Assembly: GCA_963678675.1 (NCBI GenBank) | Contig: OY783195.1 | Location: forward strand, 31,701,006-31,765,005 | DNA: 64,000 nt | Reading direction: 5' to 3' | Source: Xiphydria camelus | Taxonomy: Eukaryota > Arthropoda > Insecta > Hymenoptera > Xiphydriidae | Shown: positions 49,301-61,500 of the stretch, piece by piece | Layout of the letters: every line of letters begins with the position of its first letter | Numbering within the stretch: position 1 is the first letter of the stretch | Notes under the pieces: model-generated | The model's input: the letters and a program-made list of their open reading frames with translations, nothing else | Told to the model about the DNA's origin: nothing | The model's database searches: none | Made by a program: the position numbers and the translations under genes

Positions 49301-52300
49301 GTCCATCAGAATTTTATCGACGTTCTACTAGGTTCGTACTCGATTAAAAAGACGTGCAAAACATTTATTTCACTCAAATAGACTTTCATTCGATGTGAAT
49401 AAATTCCTAATCATCTCAACTAAATTTTTCTATTCTATACAAGGTTTGCATTCAGCCAGGCCTCCAACTTTCCTCGTTGTATCTCCGCGAGATACCTGTT
49501 ATAACTTTAATCCTTTGGATCCTGGCGGGATTTCAAGTTTAATTCCATTTAAATTGCCGAAGCATAAATTGAATAAATAATACGATGGAAAAAAACGTTT
49601 GCGTTAAAACATTTTTTTTTATGAACTAGGAGATGAGGATTAAATTCGATGAAGTTCAGGGGGGTAAACGCTGTAAGGAGAATAAGAACTACAATTGTAA
49701 CGAATTCACGATATCAGATAATTCAAACGGACATACTTATCGCGGTGATGACGTCGCCTGCGTACTTTGGTAGGAGCTGCGGTAACGGTAACGGCTCTGT
49801 TGGTAGAGCTGACGCCGATTTTCCGCGCTTCGCGATCCGTATCGGCGCCGCTTACGATAGTTCGAACCGTAGTCGTAGCGGTCCTTGCCCCTTCAGGATC
49901 GACGATCGCGCTCGTACCCGGTCGACCACCTCCGTGCCTCTTCTTTGCGGTAGTCCCGTCTTTCTCGGTCGTTCTGAATCGGTACAGACGCTACAGATGT
50001 AAATAAATGCGAGGACAAAATTCTCGGAAGACTCGGTATCAATCACGTTTCGAATGCGCGCGATGTGACTATGCCGCAGCCGACGAGATTAGGTCCTTAT
50101 CACGCGAGTCGCTATTTCTCTACCGTTCTTCTTCGCCGACGTCAACAAGATTTCCTGTACCTGATTTCGATCCCTCCGTCCTTGATTTCCGGATAAGTGT
50201 CGTCTCTGGAACCTAAGTGGAAAGCTCCGTCGGACTCGCTGTCCGTGCTGTATCTATCGCGATCGACCACGATCGGTTCGGATTTACCGAGAGGAGCGAC
50301 CGGTTCCACCACTCGATACGGCTCGTTACTCGCGCCATGCTCGTTCTTGAACTGGAGAATTTCTGCGGAAGGATCAGCTCTCGTGGACTGCGGTGGTTCG
50401 GGTTCGATTGTGTCTTCGCGAAGATAATCATGGAAGAGGCTACTTACCGGTTAATCCCTCCTCCTCCACCTGAAGCCCTTCCTTGAGCACTTCCTCCCTG
50501 TACTTTTCGAGCTCCGCGAGGAAGCTTTTGTTCAATTTCTGCTGCCGCCACTCGGTCTCGTACTCGATGTTCGGCAGGGCAATATCGCCCAAAAATCCAC
50601 CTGAAATTTTGACGAAGCGCATTTGCCAAAATCGGCGCCCCGATCCCTCTTTCATCGCAGTCATTTTCGCCGACGATTCACAATCGCTATCGACGCGACG
50701 GTTCAACTGTGATCGTTCCTCCCCCTTCTCCCTTTATTCACGATCGGTTAGCGTCGGCTGGGCTTTTTGGAATGGCAATTGCGCATAGAGAGGGGAGAAT
50801 GTGCAGCATGAAAGAGCATGATGCATTATCGTTTTAGATGTGTGGATGATCGAACGTTATCCGTCGCTCGTTCACTCGCGCGGTTCGTATCACTCTGTGT
50901 GTATGCGATCAATATAACTCTAACCGGTATTATCTTTCACGAGACGGGGAGACAAAGAGGGAGGGAGGGAGGGAGGGAGGGGGGATGGAGAGAGAGAGAG
51001 AGAAAGGTGTAGCGCAGAGGAGGAAAGAACAATCAATTCTTGGAATCACCAAGAATCGTGATTATGAGGAAGCTCGAATGTCGGATGATATAAATGATTA
51101 TAATTATTGGCCTTATACTGGAAACTATTTACTTTACTCGATCCGAGATAAAAATAAAACCATCCTTAATTTGCATATCTTTTTTTATCTGTTTGTTAAG
51201 TGACCCAAATTGTGCGCACGAAGGGTACCGTGCCAGAAGGGCTTATCGATGCGTAAAGTGAAACCTACGACACGCCCTTCTGGCACGACGCCCTCGACAT
51301 AACGGGCAACATTCGAGCATCTCACCGGAGATGCTGCAAAATAAGAAAATTACACTGACAAATAGACTGCAACGAGGGGGTCACGTTTATGTGTAGACAT
51401 AATTTTCTTATTTCTTCGTTGCAGATGAACACACATGGGGTGTCCAATTCGGGTCAGCAGCTGGGATTGACAAAGAATTAATTGTGACGTTCGATTTTAC
51501 GGAGGAAAACTAGAGTTAAAAATCTTTAACGATATTCTAATAATCCTGGTTATCTACGGAAGGGTGTAAATGATACACGACCTTCTCTCTTCTCACAAAG
51601 ATACTATCTAGTGGGACTCTGTGGGGGGTTGCGAAGAGAGGGAGATCAGAGGTTCTCTTGTCGGCTCGGCAGCCACGTCGTCGTCGAGTTCGACGTTCTA
51701 TACGTCGTTTCCGTGACCTCTGCCCCGCGCGGGAGGAACGTATTCTCAGAACGATTCGACGGTCTTGTTTATCGCGCTGTTTTTACTGAAGGAAGCTTCG
51801 ATAGCGCTCCACGCTCGGACAGACGGAACGGCGAAGCGTCTGGCGGTAATCTCGAAAATATTTCAGTTCGTCTAAAATTCTCTAACCGCTATAAAAATCG
51901 CGCTGGCCCCTGATTTCCGTTGCCAACCGCAGTTACCGAAGGACAACTTAAATCCGATGCATCTCCGGACTTTATCGACCAAACTTTCCCATTCGGAGGG
52001 ATGTTACTAAACTTTCAGCGACTACCCCCGATGCGTCAGAGACCGCGGTGAAACTGCAGCGGAACTTGGTCGCGGAAAAATCTCCCCTTTTCCCACTTTG
52101 ATCCAACTTTTCGGAACTGGAATTTTCGCTCCTGCGCATCCCGATACCCGCACCACGTACACGCGTGCCGTAGCGACGATCGCGCGCGCGCGCACACATC
52201 CGCGTTGCATCCGCGTACGTCCGCAATCCATTTCGTTTAATTAATAGGACTGGCCGTGGTTCGCTCGCAGATGCGGAGAGCGCATAAACCATGCGAAGCT

Positions 52301-55300
52301 CGACAGTGTGTGTGGAGCGCGTGTTTCCCGCGGTGTTGACCGCACACAACCGTGAGAAGTTGGGTGTACAGACAGCCCCGATAGCCGACCCATATGTTAG
52401 CGGCGCATCCTAACGAACCGCATGATGCCGAACGAATCTCGTCCCGATGTGTTCGGCTATTTGGGATCGTTCGACGTTAACCCCGAATGGCGCGATTGGT
52501 GATTTTACAGCCCCTCCACCTTACGGCTACCGTAAAACGTGGTTACGAACTCTGCTGCGAAATTGGAAAATGTTGCAGAGCGTTGCAGATTGTTCATGTC
52601 CTACACTGAGAGAAATAATTGCTAGTGTCGAAAAACTATGTCTTCGATCAAGAACCATATGATTTAACTAATTTTCCAGAGAATACGGATTTTTGATCGA
52701 AGACTATATAGTATATTCTTGATTCAAAAGTATCTTCGTTGGAACGAGGAATTCTTTCGGCGCGAAAAAAAAAACAATTTATTACTCGAGCCGATCAAAT
52801 ATTTTTTCGCACGTAGAAAATCACGGCTTGATTCTGGAATTACATCGTGTGTTTCATCGAATAAAACATCTCTTTGGCATCAGCAATTATTTTTCTCCGT
52901 GCAGGTACCGCATTTATGACGATGACGGATTAACGATAAAAATAAATAAAATCAAGTAGAAGCGAGAGACATTACTATAAGGAATACCCGACGATATAAA
53001 AGTAAATCTAGTCGTATATCATTCCTCCAGAGTTGTTACTATTCGGAATCGAGCCAGGAAAGACGGTCTGAGCCTGAGAGGCTTCACAGTAGAAATGCTC
53101 GGACACCGTGGCGACGCGATACAACGCGTAATGCAACGAACACGTAATGCGGGACTGCACACGGGGTGCGTGTCGTATCGATTCGAATGAAGAAGCCTCT
53201 CGCGTCGGATTAAACGCTTGCCTACACTACTGACGTCAACTTTTTTTCTCTCCACAACCGTCGTCACCGCCCTGTATCGTGATCGTCGTCGCTGCAACGT
53301 GCGTGCATTATTTTTCACACTCCCCCTCCGAACATTTGTAAGCAACATGTCCGTATCGCTCGTCAGAGTCGTAGATGTGCGCGCGGAATACGCGGTCAAG
53401 GCGCGAGGATGGAGCGGAGGCAGGAGTTGGCCCCCGAGTGTCGCGGTGGACCGCGGTAACCAGGGGTCAATCATTTTACGCGGAGCCCTCGTACCGTGCA
53501 TTTTTCTCGTTAACGCTGCACGGGGTATAATTACCCCGTTACTTCACGAGGGTATAATTAAAAACCTTATCTCCGCCGATCTCTCGAAAATGACCGAACC
53601 GATTTCGCAGAAGTCAGACCCTCGCTACGTCGACAAATATAAATAACCCGGGTGAAGCCGGGTCACACCGAAGCCACTGTCCCAATGTACGGTACACCCA
53701 GCTCCTCTGGCGAACGTCAGAGCGCGCGTGGGCTGATCGCTCTCAAGGCTGCGCGCCGTTCCTCGCGCGCGGTCTCCTCCACCCGTATATCCGCCGGTCT
53801 CACCTTAATCCAGAAAGAAACGTCCGTATCACGCGCTCGCGCGCTTTTCATCTCGCGTCACTTTGTCCGCGCGTGGCATAATCCCCCGGCGAGTCCTAGA
53901 GCGCGTCTAGCAAGCGCGCTAATCCCGAACCTCTCGTCTTCGGGAGGCTGCCGAGTCGCGGCGCGACGCGTGGAGTGACGATCGGACGAGAGGTCTCGGG
54001 GGTTATCTGCCGCGCGGACGCGAGCGATATATTGCGAAACACGCCGCGAGAATGAACCGCGCGCGCACGCGGCACGGAGATATCGCGCGCAACTTGGCAG
54101 AAATTCGTGGCTGATTCCTCTTGCCACCGCGGCTCGTTCTCCTCTCGCGCGCGAGATCCGATCGAGACGCGAAAGAGGAGGAGGAGGAGGAGGAGGAGGA
54201 GGCGGCGTGAAAAATCGTCTGACGCGGCGCTCCCGAAACCCAGTGCTATTCGTCATCGTCCCGGTAGCGCGGAAGAGTTTCGCGAACGGGTCGCGAGACA
54301 TTTTTCACGGGACCGACCTCCCCGCGCGTAGATGAGCCACCCGCAGACCTTTCGTCCGTCGTCGGGTTCATACACCGTGGACGCGGCTCGCTCGGCTTGG
54401 TCGCTCGACGGTCGAGCGAGAGATATCGTAGGCACGCGGTGTGCGCGATGTGCGCGTAGATTATGTAGGTCACCGGAATACGCGCGATCGTTCCCTTTCA
54501 TCCTCTTCCGCCTCCTTCCCCGACGCTCCGATGGAAGTAGGCGCCGATGCGTTATCCGGCGGATACCAGCTGTCCGACGCGCTTTCGCGGACCTCTGGGC
54601 AGTCGCGAAATTGCAACCAGATATACGGGTGTATCTATCTTTTATCGGGAATTTTCTAGCTTGGGAAAATCTCTCGTCGAGTCTACGGAAAACCAGTGCT
54701 GTCTAATTTTCGATGGAGATAACCGATTAGACATTTCTCGCGCACACAATCGCCGTGTCTCTCATTTTTACGTACTTTCTCTCGGCGAAAAGAGAAGCTA
54801 CGGTCGCGCGGAGCTGACCACGGACTGTTTACGCGTCAGAGAAAACTCATTCTCTCCGCGCGGAACGCGCACTTGTGCGGACGTTTTCGAAACATCTGCC
54901 GTCCTCGTAAAACAAACTCCCGGATTTCAGCGGAGCGTTCGGAATACATTTGCCATCGTCAGAAGTAGGTTTCCCGAAGTAAAGCCGGCTACCCCTTGCG
55001 TTTGGAATTCGAGCGCTCTCGACTGTCGTGAAAATAACGCCTTCTCCTTTTCGCGTCCGCGGCCGACATAAATCCCAGCCGTCGGAAGAATTCGGTAAAT
55101 TGGAAAAGTTTGATTGGAAAAGCGCGTTAACGAGCGTCCTTCGGTTCTCGAAAGAGGAGGGAGGGGGGACCGGGGAACACGGGGAGAGCGAGGAGGAAAA
55201 CCGAACGCGGGTCGGCGGGAGATGGGTGTCTTCGTCCTCCGACTACAGCCGAGAGAACGAATGGAATAACTCCTCCTGTCATCCGTCTTACGAGCCATTA

Positions 55301-58300
55301 AGTATACCCGAGTATAAAGCGGTATCGGGCCGCTCGTTCGCTCCTCTTCGCGTTTAGGAGGAATTAAGCTCGAGTCGAATACTCTCCGCGGAGTTTGGCG
55401 CTAATTGTAAGTTGCCCGGGGGGAGGGCGCGAGATGGGGATAATTAAAACGCGTCGCGCGGAGAGCCTCGATTATTCCGCCATGAGCTCGCTCGCGGTTG
55501 GAGCCTCGCCAAGTGCAGTCGCAAGAAGCCGCCACTCGCGCGGAAAACACCGAGAAGGCAGATCCGACCCTCCCTTCTCTCTGTTTAATTCATAAAGGAG
55601 GAGGCGGATACGGGGCATCATCGACTATCCCCCTCGTGAAAGAGAGAAGGAGCGAGAGGAGGAGAACGAATGAAAGGGAGACGATAGGAGCTGTCGGATC
55701 GGCTCGGGCGCGATTCCCGCGATAACCCGATCCCGCAGAAAACCCTCTCTTCTAGGCCTTTATCCCGCGTGAATTTCGAGAACGCCGCTCTGACCTTAGG
55801 GGTGCGCGCCTCTCGGCATTCTGTTACTATTGTCGAGACTCGGGAGAGTATCTCGTTACAAAAGCAACTCCGTGTGCTGAGGTGAGGGAGAGACTAGAGC
55901 GAGAGAGAGAGAGTGGGAGGGAGAAAAGTGAAACGGGATATCTCTGTAGGAGGAGACGAATTCGAAAAGCCGAGGTAAGGGGGCTGCCAGGGTTGCAAGA
56001 ACTTTCCGGCGGGTGGATGGAGATGTATCGGTAGGAGGAACGAGGACGAGGAAAGGTCCTGGGGTAAGATTTCACCGAAAATTGAAATCTCTCGAATCGA
56101 TCGCTCGACTGTCCGGGGTTTTGTGTATTTTTTTCGCGCTGATTACGAAAAACTCGGCTGTTAGATCGATACCTCGAAGGTGATACAAGATATCGATGAT
56201 TTTCTGTACGGGGAAATTATTATTTTTTTCCAATAAAATCATCATTGAGATTACTTCGATAAATCGACGATTTTCAGAACTACCGTGAAAACTACATTAA
56301 ACAGGATGGCGGAGAGTTACTTTCCCAGGGAAAACGTACCTAGGTAAATCTATTATTTTTAAATCGGCTTGAGAAAGTGGGTCGATTAGCATTGCCGAGA
56401 GTTCGATTGCCGAGAATTCGATTTTTGTGAGAACATCAATAGGCGACGTTGAAAGTAGATCGCATCGAAGGAGCCGGAGAATGAACGTCGGAGCAGATCC
56501 GAGAAAGAAATGAAGTTTCGCGTTGCTCGAGTAGGTCAGAGTTCGGAGTTAGTTTGACAGTTCGCCACTCTACGTTTCGCGACACTCCTCGCGGAGCTCT
56601 GACAATGAACTTTTTCTCCTTCTCTTTCTGCTTGCTACTTTTGCGGCTTTACGTGCCGCAGTATATAACCAAGTGCTTGCAGTTGAAAATAAACTACCAA
56701 CTACTCCACACCTTTTCACAATCCTCTTGTAAGTCCGGCAAAGCTACCTGGGAAACATTTCAAAAGTCTCGCAGCGAAAAGATTTCCTACGAATGCTGCC
56801 AGATACTGCAATTCCCTCGATGAAAAGACACGTTTCCCATTATTTTACGGCAAGCATGTAGCGAAACGATGAATGAATTCGGTCTCGTCGAGAATTAGCG
56901 CGAGAAATCGCCGGGGGATTACAGTTTTACAATGGATTCTTCTACGCCCCGGGGGATTGAAAGGGTGGCGCGGTTGCAACTGGGTGACACCGTATACGCG
57001 ATGGCGACGCGCGACAAGCACTCGTCCTCGTCGTCATCGTCGTCGTCGTGCGAAAAACTTCGGTCACGTCGATCAGCAGGCTCGCGCTAGTGGTAACCGC
57101 TCGAGACCGCGCGGCCGCTCCAGTCCGCCGAACTCGCGAATCGAGATATCGCCAGACCCGACGACGCTCCGATAAAAGCCCTCCGAGTTCGCCGCGCGTG
57201 CGAGAGGAGGGAAGAGGTATTTCCGAGCGCGGAAAACGAGAGAAGAGCGGGCTGCTCTGCGGACGAGAGCGGAGAATGCAGCACACATGTGCTCGGGCTG
57301 GAAGTGGGACGAGAAAAACGAGCTCTATCGCGTGCAGGGCGTTGCGCGTTGCAGCGTTGCCCTCACGCGACCGGCGCAGCGTGGCCGCGGTCGGCCGGGT
57401 CCTTTTAACGGCCACCGCGAAGCGAAAGGCGAAACGCGAGAGGGACGCGCGTGCTGCTCGCTCGTTAGCCCATTCGTTTAGCGGGATATACGCGAGCGTT
57501 TCTCGCGGAAACGAGCGAATTCCGCCCGAAAATGAATTGGTGCGCGCGTATGCCTCTTACATGAGACACAGACAGACAAACACACACACACACACACACA
57601 CCCGTTTGGGTAAATGGGCCCGGGGCGGTTATTTGTATTATATTTTTTGTCCAGTTGCCTATTCGCGCGGCGAATCGCGGGACGCCGAGGTGAGCGACGT
57701 CGATATCGCGGCGGGAGAACGCGGTAATCCCGCGACTCGAAATTGTTGCGGTGCGTCGGGAGATAGGGCCATTCTGGGCAATTAGCGTGCTCGTTTTCCG
57801 CGGTGCGCGCAGGAGGGGGTGGGGGCAGAGGGGGAATATTCCCTCTCAAGGGTTTATCTGCCGGCACTTAACGAAGGAACGGGGAAGCGGTAACGAGAAT
57901 AGGCCAAGTACAGCGAGGTAGGTAGTACGCCGGGGACGCGTTATCCCGCGTGGCTTTTGATCTCGATCCAAATTAGCGAGGCTCATTTCTCGTCGTTTCT
58001 CTCGCGGGTGAACTGGTCCATTCGAGGGAGACGTCCGCCGCCGCCGCCGCCGCACGATACTCCTCGTTAAGTGGGATTTCTACGCGTGATAGGTACGGAC
58101 GTCGATGATCCATCCATCTTCCCAATCTCCTCTCCTTTCGATGTTCTCGCCGCGATCGCCGCCGAGAATCGGAGGGATACGAGGTGTCCCTTCTCGAGGA
58201 CCCGCGATCGATTTGCCGGGGCGATCGAACCGCACTTGGCGCCAGATTCGATGCCCGGCATCCCGAGACGGACGCGCGTTAACCGACAAGTACGACGCAC

Positions 58301-58510
58301 AACGATTCTCCTTCACTCACCAGCTTTGCAGACATCGGTGTCCAAGTCGCCGGTGATGGCGTGTGGAAATTTGGTGTTTATCAATTCGTCGATAGAGAAT
58401 TTCTCCCGATACTTCCGGACGCCGTGATGAATCGAGTTTTGCGCCGCGCGGCAATCGGCGGGCGTCGAGCAGACGCACCAGAGCAGAGAGATCAGCGGGA
58501 GCACCCTCAT
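43389..58510 (-). CDS. tok: Tolloid/tolkin-type BMP-1 astacin metalloprotease
   Basis: A secreted zinc protease that in insects cleaves Sog/chordin to free BMP ligands and processes matrix proteins. Exons: 58510-58321, 50600-50448, 50362-50161, 49973-49737, 47346-46966, 46896-46718, 46617-46387, 46305-46081, 45910-45443, 45374-45252, 45006-44688, 44593-44302, 44195-43982, 43910-43660 and 43571-43389. They give 1215 residues with all phases matching. Signal peptide: [15 protein letters not shown]. The prodomain start [14 protein letters not shown] joins across a 7.7-kb intron. Furin-type site RGRR322, then [10 protein letters not shown]. Zinc motif [13 protein letters not shown] at 417 and Met-turn SIMHY at 472. 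Then CUB-CUB-EGF-CUB-EGF-CUB-CUB and an acidic tail with about eight Asp. The prodomain is long, as in Tolkin rather than Tolloid, hence the symbol, which is provisional. Exon 3 could start later (50203) in the same frame. Confidence 0.93.
47623..47658. repeat. (GGGAGA)n minisatellite
   Basis: About six units of GGGAGA inside a tolloid intron. Confidence 0.9.
49250..49437. mobile_element. Inverted-repeat MITE in tolloid intron 4
   Basis: Arms of about 46-50 bases pair with few mismatches: ATAGAAAAATTTATTTGAG at the left, and a complementary end reading TTTTTCTATTCTAT at the right. The inner blocks around GAATTTATTCGCATCGAA and TTCGATGTGAATAAATTC also match. The spacer is about 90 bases, with no coding capacity. 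Confidence 0.75.
50955..51004. repeat. (GGGA)n/(GA)n compound microsatellite
   Basis: Purine-rich run of GGGA units followed by GA units. Confidence 0.9.
51229..51287. repeat. Perfect 14-base hairpin
   Basis: CGTGCCAGAAGGGC and its exact complement GCCCTTCTGGCACG flank a loop of about 31 bases. A second imperfect palindrome (AAATAAGAAAATTA against TAATTTTCTTATTT) lies about 55 bases downstream. Confidence 0.8.
53530..53663 (+). mobile_element. Possible Helitron 3'-end fragment
   Basis: The segment ends in the short hairpin ACCCGGG-tgaag-CCGGGT. It is preceded by a block reading like the common pre-terminal part of insect Helitrons (CCGATCTCTCGAAAATGACC, then GAACCGATTTCGCAGAA). The expected CTAG-type end is not seen right after the hairpin, so it may be truncated. 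Confidence 0.3.
54174..54203. repeat. (AGG)n microsatellite
   Basis: About nine AGG triplets. Confidence 0.9.
56605..56823 (+). CDS. Small open frame with signal-like N-terminus (72 codons)
   Basis: ATG at 56605 begins [17 protein letters not shown], a plausible signal peptide. About 55 residues follow, with four cysteines, including an adjacent pair near the end ([12 protein letters not shown], then stop TGA). The CC pair recalls insulin A-chains, but the spacing of the other cysteines does not fit an insulin fold. It lies on the plus strand inside tolloid intron 1. There is no splice or promoter support, so it may be chance. Confidence 0.25.
   Translation: MNFFSFSFCLLLLRLYVPQYITKCLQLKINYQLLHTFSQSSCKSGKATWETFQKSRSEKISYECCQILQFPR
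57579..57602. repeat. (AC)n microsatellite
   Basis: About 11 AC dinucleotides. Confidence 0.9.
58034..58052. repeat. (GCC)n microsatellite
   Basis: Six GCC triplets just downstream of the first tolloid exon on the minus strand. Confidence 0.8.
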
Positions 58511-61500
58511 CTCGAAAGTTTCGGCGAATTCGACTCGTTTCGGATCGCGTGCTGAGTCATAACAATCGCCGCGCTACTTTCGAGACGACGAGTCATTCAT
58601 TTGCGCCTCCCCTGCCAACCCTTCGAGTCCCGCGCGACTCGCGTCGCCCCTTCTCGTCGCCACTTTTCGAATGTCCGGCCGATTGGAAGCAGGAGAGGAT
58701 GAGAGAACTCGCGAAGAAAGTTCGCACGCGCGGGGCACTGAAGCTTTCCCGGTTTTCGGCTCACTTCCGTCACACGTAACGGCACGGGATTACTGAAATT
58801 TTACGATCTCCTACTCCTCCGCGTCGTCCCCCCTCCCTCCTATAATTGACTATCCAGAACACGAAGATTCCGATTTCTCGCGTTAACAGCGCACCGAAGA
58901 GCATTAAAACCGGAGCGAGAGCGAGTTCACGACAAAGTTATCGCACCCTGACCCACTTTTTGTCCGTTTTCGGAATCACCGTCAAAACTCACTGTCGCGG
59001 TCTTTCGTATCGTCGTACCGCGCAACCCTCCTTCCGTCGAGCGAGACGAGGATGCGATGCCGCAATGTGCACCGAGCGCGAATACCGGAGACGGGGAAAA
59101 GTGCGAGCGCGCGAGGGAAGACGGCGGCATGAAAAATCGACGGATCGGCCAAAGTTCGGATGGTGTCCGCGTGTGTGGAGCTCAGCGGCCGTCAGAGCGC
59201 AGAGGAAGCATCGTGCCGAGGATGAGAAACTGCCGACTGGACTCGCTATGTGCGCGACGATTTCGTCCGAAAGCGCGCGTTGGAGAGGTTTGAGGGCGGA
59301 GAGAGGGAGGAATGCGCCTGCAGCGTGCGCAATGACTCCGACTGGTATGAGGGTGGACGGGACACTGTGGACTGACTCCGAGGCTCGGTCCTCCGCTGAA
59401 TCCATTTGAGAACTCCTGCTGCGCGTTTGCTGCCCTCTCTGGAGCTTGCGGATGCGTCGGCTGCCGATTGAAGAGGACAACAATGTGCCTGCGTACATAA
59501 CAAATGTCCTGTGGATGCGTACGATGGAGTAAAATTGATTTACTATATGGGGGCATATCGGCAAAAATATTCGGAGGTACCTTGGAACAATTCTGAAGGT
59601 AAATCGGCTCTTCACAGCCGAATTATACATGCGCGTTTAATCACGATTATCTCTTTACCTGCGAGCATTCAGGCTGAATTGGTACACGATACTTTTTTAA
59701 GGATTAAATTACGAGTTAAAGAAAGACATTATGCCAACGTGAGTTCAAAGTTCACTGGTAATGAGATATTCGCGTTTAAATTGGATACTACAGATTTGCT
59801 TCGATTTATCGTTACTGCAAAGTAAAGTAATCGCGAGTACCGATGTCGAGGTCGACGCGTCGTTGAGACAGCCGTCTCGAGAGACGAGAAAATGTTCGTC
59901 AATGACGCGTACGGAGGACTGCACCGAACTCTGGCGATAATCTCTCTGACGTCAAGATAAAAATTGTACCCCTGCTTATCGTACTTCGTTCGTCCCCCAC
60001 AATACCGCGCCGCGATGTATTCATTTTCTTCGACGATGTATTAATTAAAATCCCGAGTCCGATAATTATGCTTTATACTCGCTCCGTACTCCCCCTTCGC
60101 GCGTGCTATCAATACGTACGCGCGTGAGTGCGTCCCCGACTCATTACGATTGAAAACGAACGCTCTGAGTTGGCAGAATCTTCGCAGCGTTCTGGGGGTG
60201 CGAGAGAGAAAAATATTCCAACTCGTGAAGCGACCTATCTATCGTGTAATTAATCAGCGTTAACAACCGTTCAACTCCACCACTCTCCGGCAGGCCCAAA
60301 CAATGAAGCCGCGATTAGTCCACCGTAATACTTTGTGAAATTTACTCTTCCCTCGCTCTACGCTCGCTTTAACCTTCAGCTCCTCGATATAATTGGTTTT
60401 GGGTAAAGAGAGCTCAGCAAACTTTCTTCATCCGTCAACTTCGTAAAGTTCGTCCGGCGCGGAGACTGGAGGAAAAAAAAATGTAACCGCGGCAGCTCAG
60501 TTCGTAATAACGAGAGCACCTACCGAATCCGTATAGATATTGCGAAATATCAACGATGTTATGCGAAGAGGTTGATTTTCAGAATATTTGTATATTATTC
60601 TTATTTACTTCATCGAGTTTCGTAGTTCGAGATATTGGTATTAACAAAAATCAGTTCAGTAGATTTATTAAATAATCTGATATGTAAGGCGAACTGATGA
60701 TGTCATGACGAAACTATTCTTAAGAAAGCAGCGCGTAGGGTCCGCTCTCAAATATCGTATAAATGTTTATATGAAACGATATATACCTAGAGAGAGAGAG
60801 AAAGAACTAAGGACCAAGTACATTAGAAATCTTTCTTTGTGCGTCAGTCTCTCGGAGCTCTCCTAAGAGTAAAGACGTTAGTCGCGTTTCGTTTGATTAA
60901 TAAAATTATCACTTCCACTCAACCACAGTGTTTTTATTTAATTCATTCCATATCACGTGGCTTCCGTAATAATCAACGCGAGATCCAAGTCAGATTGCGA
61001 GGAATACGTAATTGTTAGGAATACACAAATTCTTCAGGAAAGTTCCAAAAATTTGAAAACGAAATGAAATACGATGAAAAGCTTCGTACAAAAATTGTTC
61101 AGTTTCGAAAATCAAACTACTTTTATCAGAGAATTCTTAGTGTCTCATTCCGCCTACAGAAAAAAAAAATCGTGAACTCTGGTTTCTTCGTATCGATATA
61201 TTTTTGGAGTGGGGTGAGATACGATAAAAAGTTTTGAATAAATATTGTTTAACTTCAAAAGCTAACCAACTTTTATTCGAAAACTTTTTTCGTATCTGAC
61301 TTCGTTTCCAAATTAAAAAAATTACTCCGATTTTCGTAACTCCGAAACGAAACGAGATATGATAAAAAGTTTTCAACAAATGTTGTTTAATTTCAAAAGC
61401 TAACAAACTTTTATTCGAAAATTTTTTTCGTATCTGGCTTCGTTTCCAAATTAAAAAAATTACTCCGACTTTCGTAACTCCGAAACGAAGCGTGATACGA

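Larger units (their letters stand above)
47347..49736. other. Tolloid intron 4
   Basis: A 2.4-kb intron with a GGGAGA tract, a MITE-like inverted repeat and no recognisable gene on either strand. Confidence 0.6.
50601..58320. other. Tolloid intron 1
   Basis: A 7.7-kb intron between the signal-peptide exon and the rest of tolloid. It holds several microsatellites, a 14-base perfect hairpin at 51229, a possible Helitron end near 53646 and one small open frame with a signal-like start (56605-56823). No other exon is supported. It may also carry enhancers, which cannot be read from the sequence. Confidence 0.6.

Noticed and set aside
52618..52725. Inverted pair TCTTCGATCAAGAA / TTTTTGATCGAAGA
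   Set aside because: Arms only about 16 bases and no matching tips or target duplication; not enough to call an element.
57048..57785. A 245-codon plus-strand frame in tolloid intron 1
   Set aside because: Arg/Ala-rich, runs through an AC microsatellite, no domain, and the region is CpG-rich so stops are rare in several frames at once.
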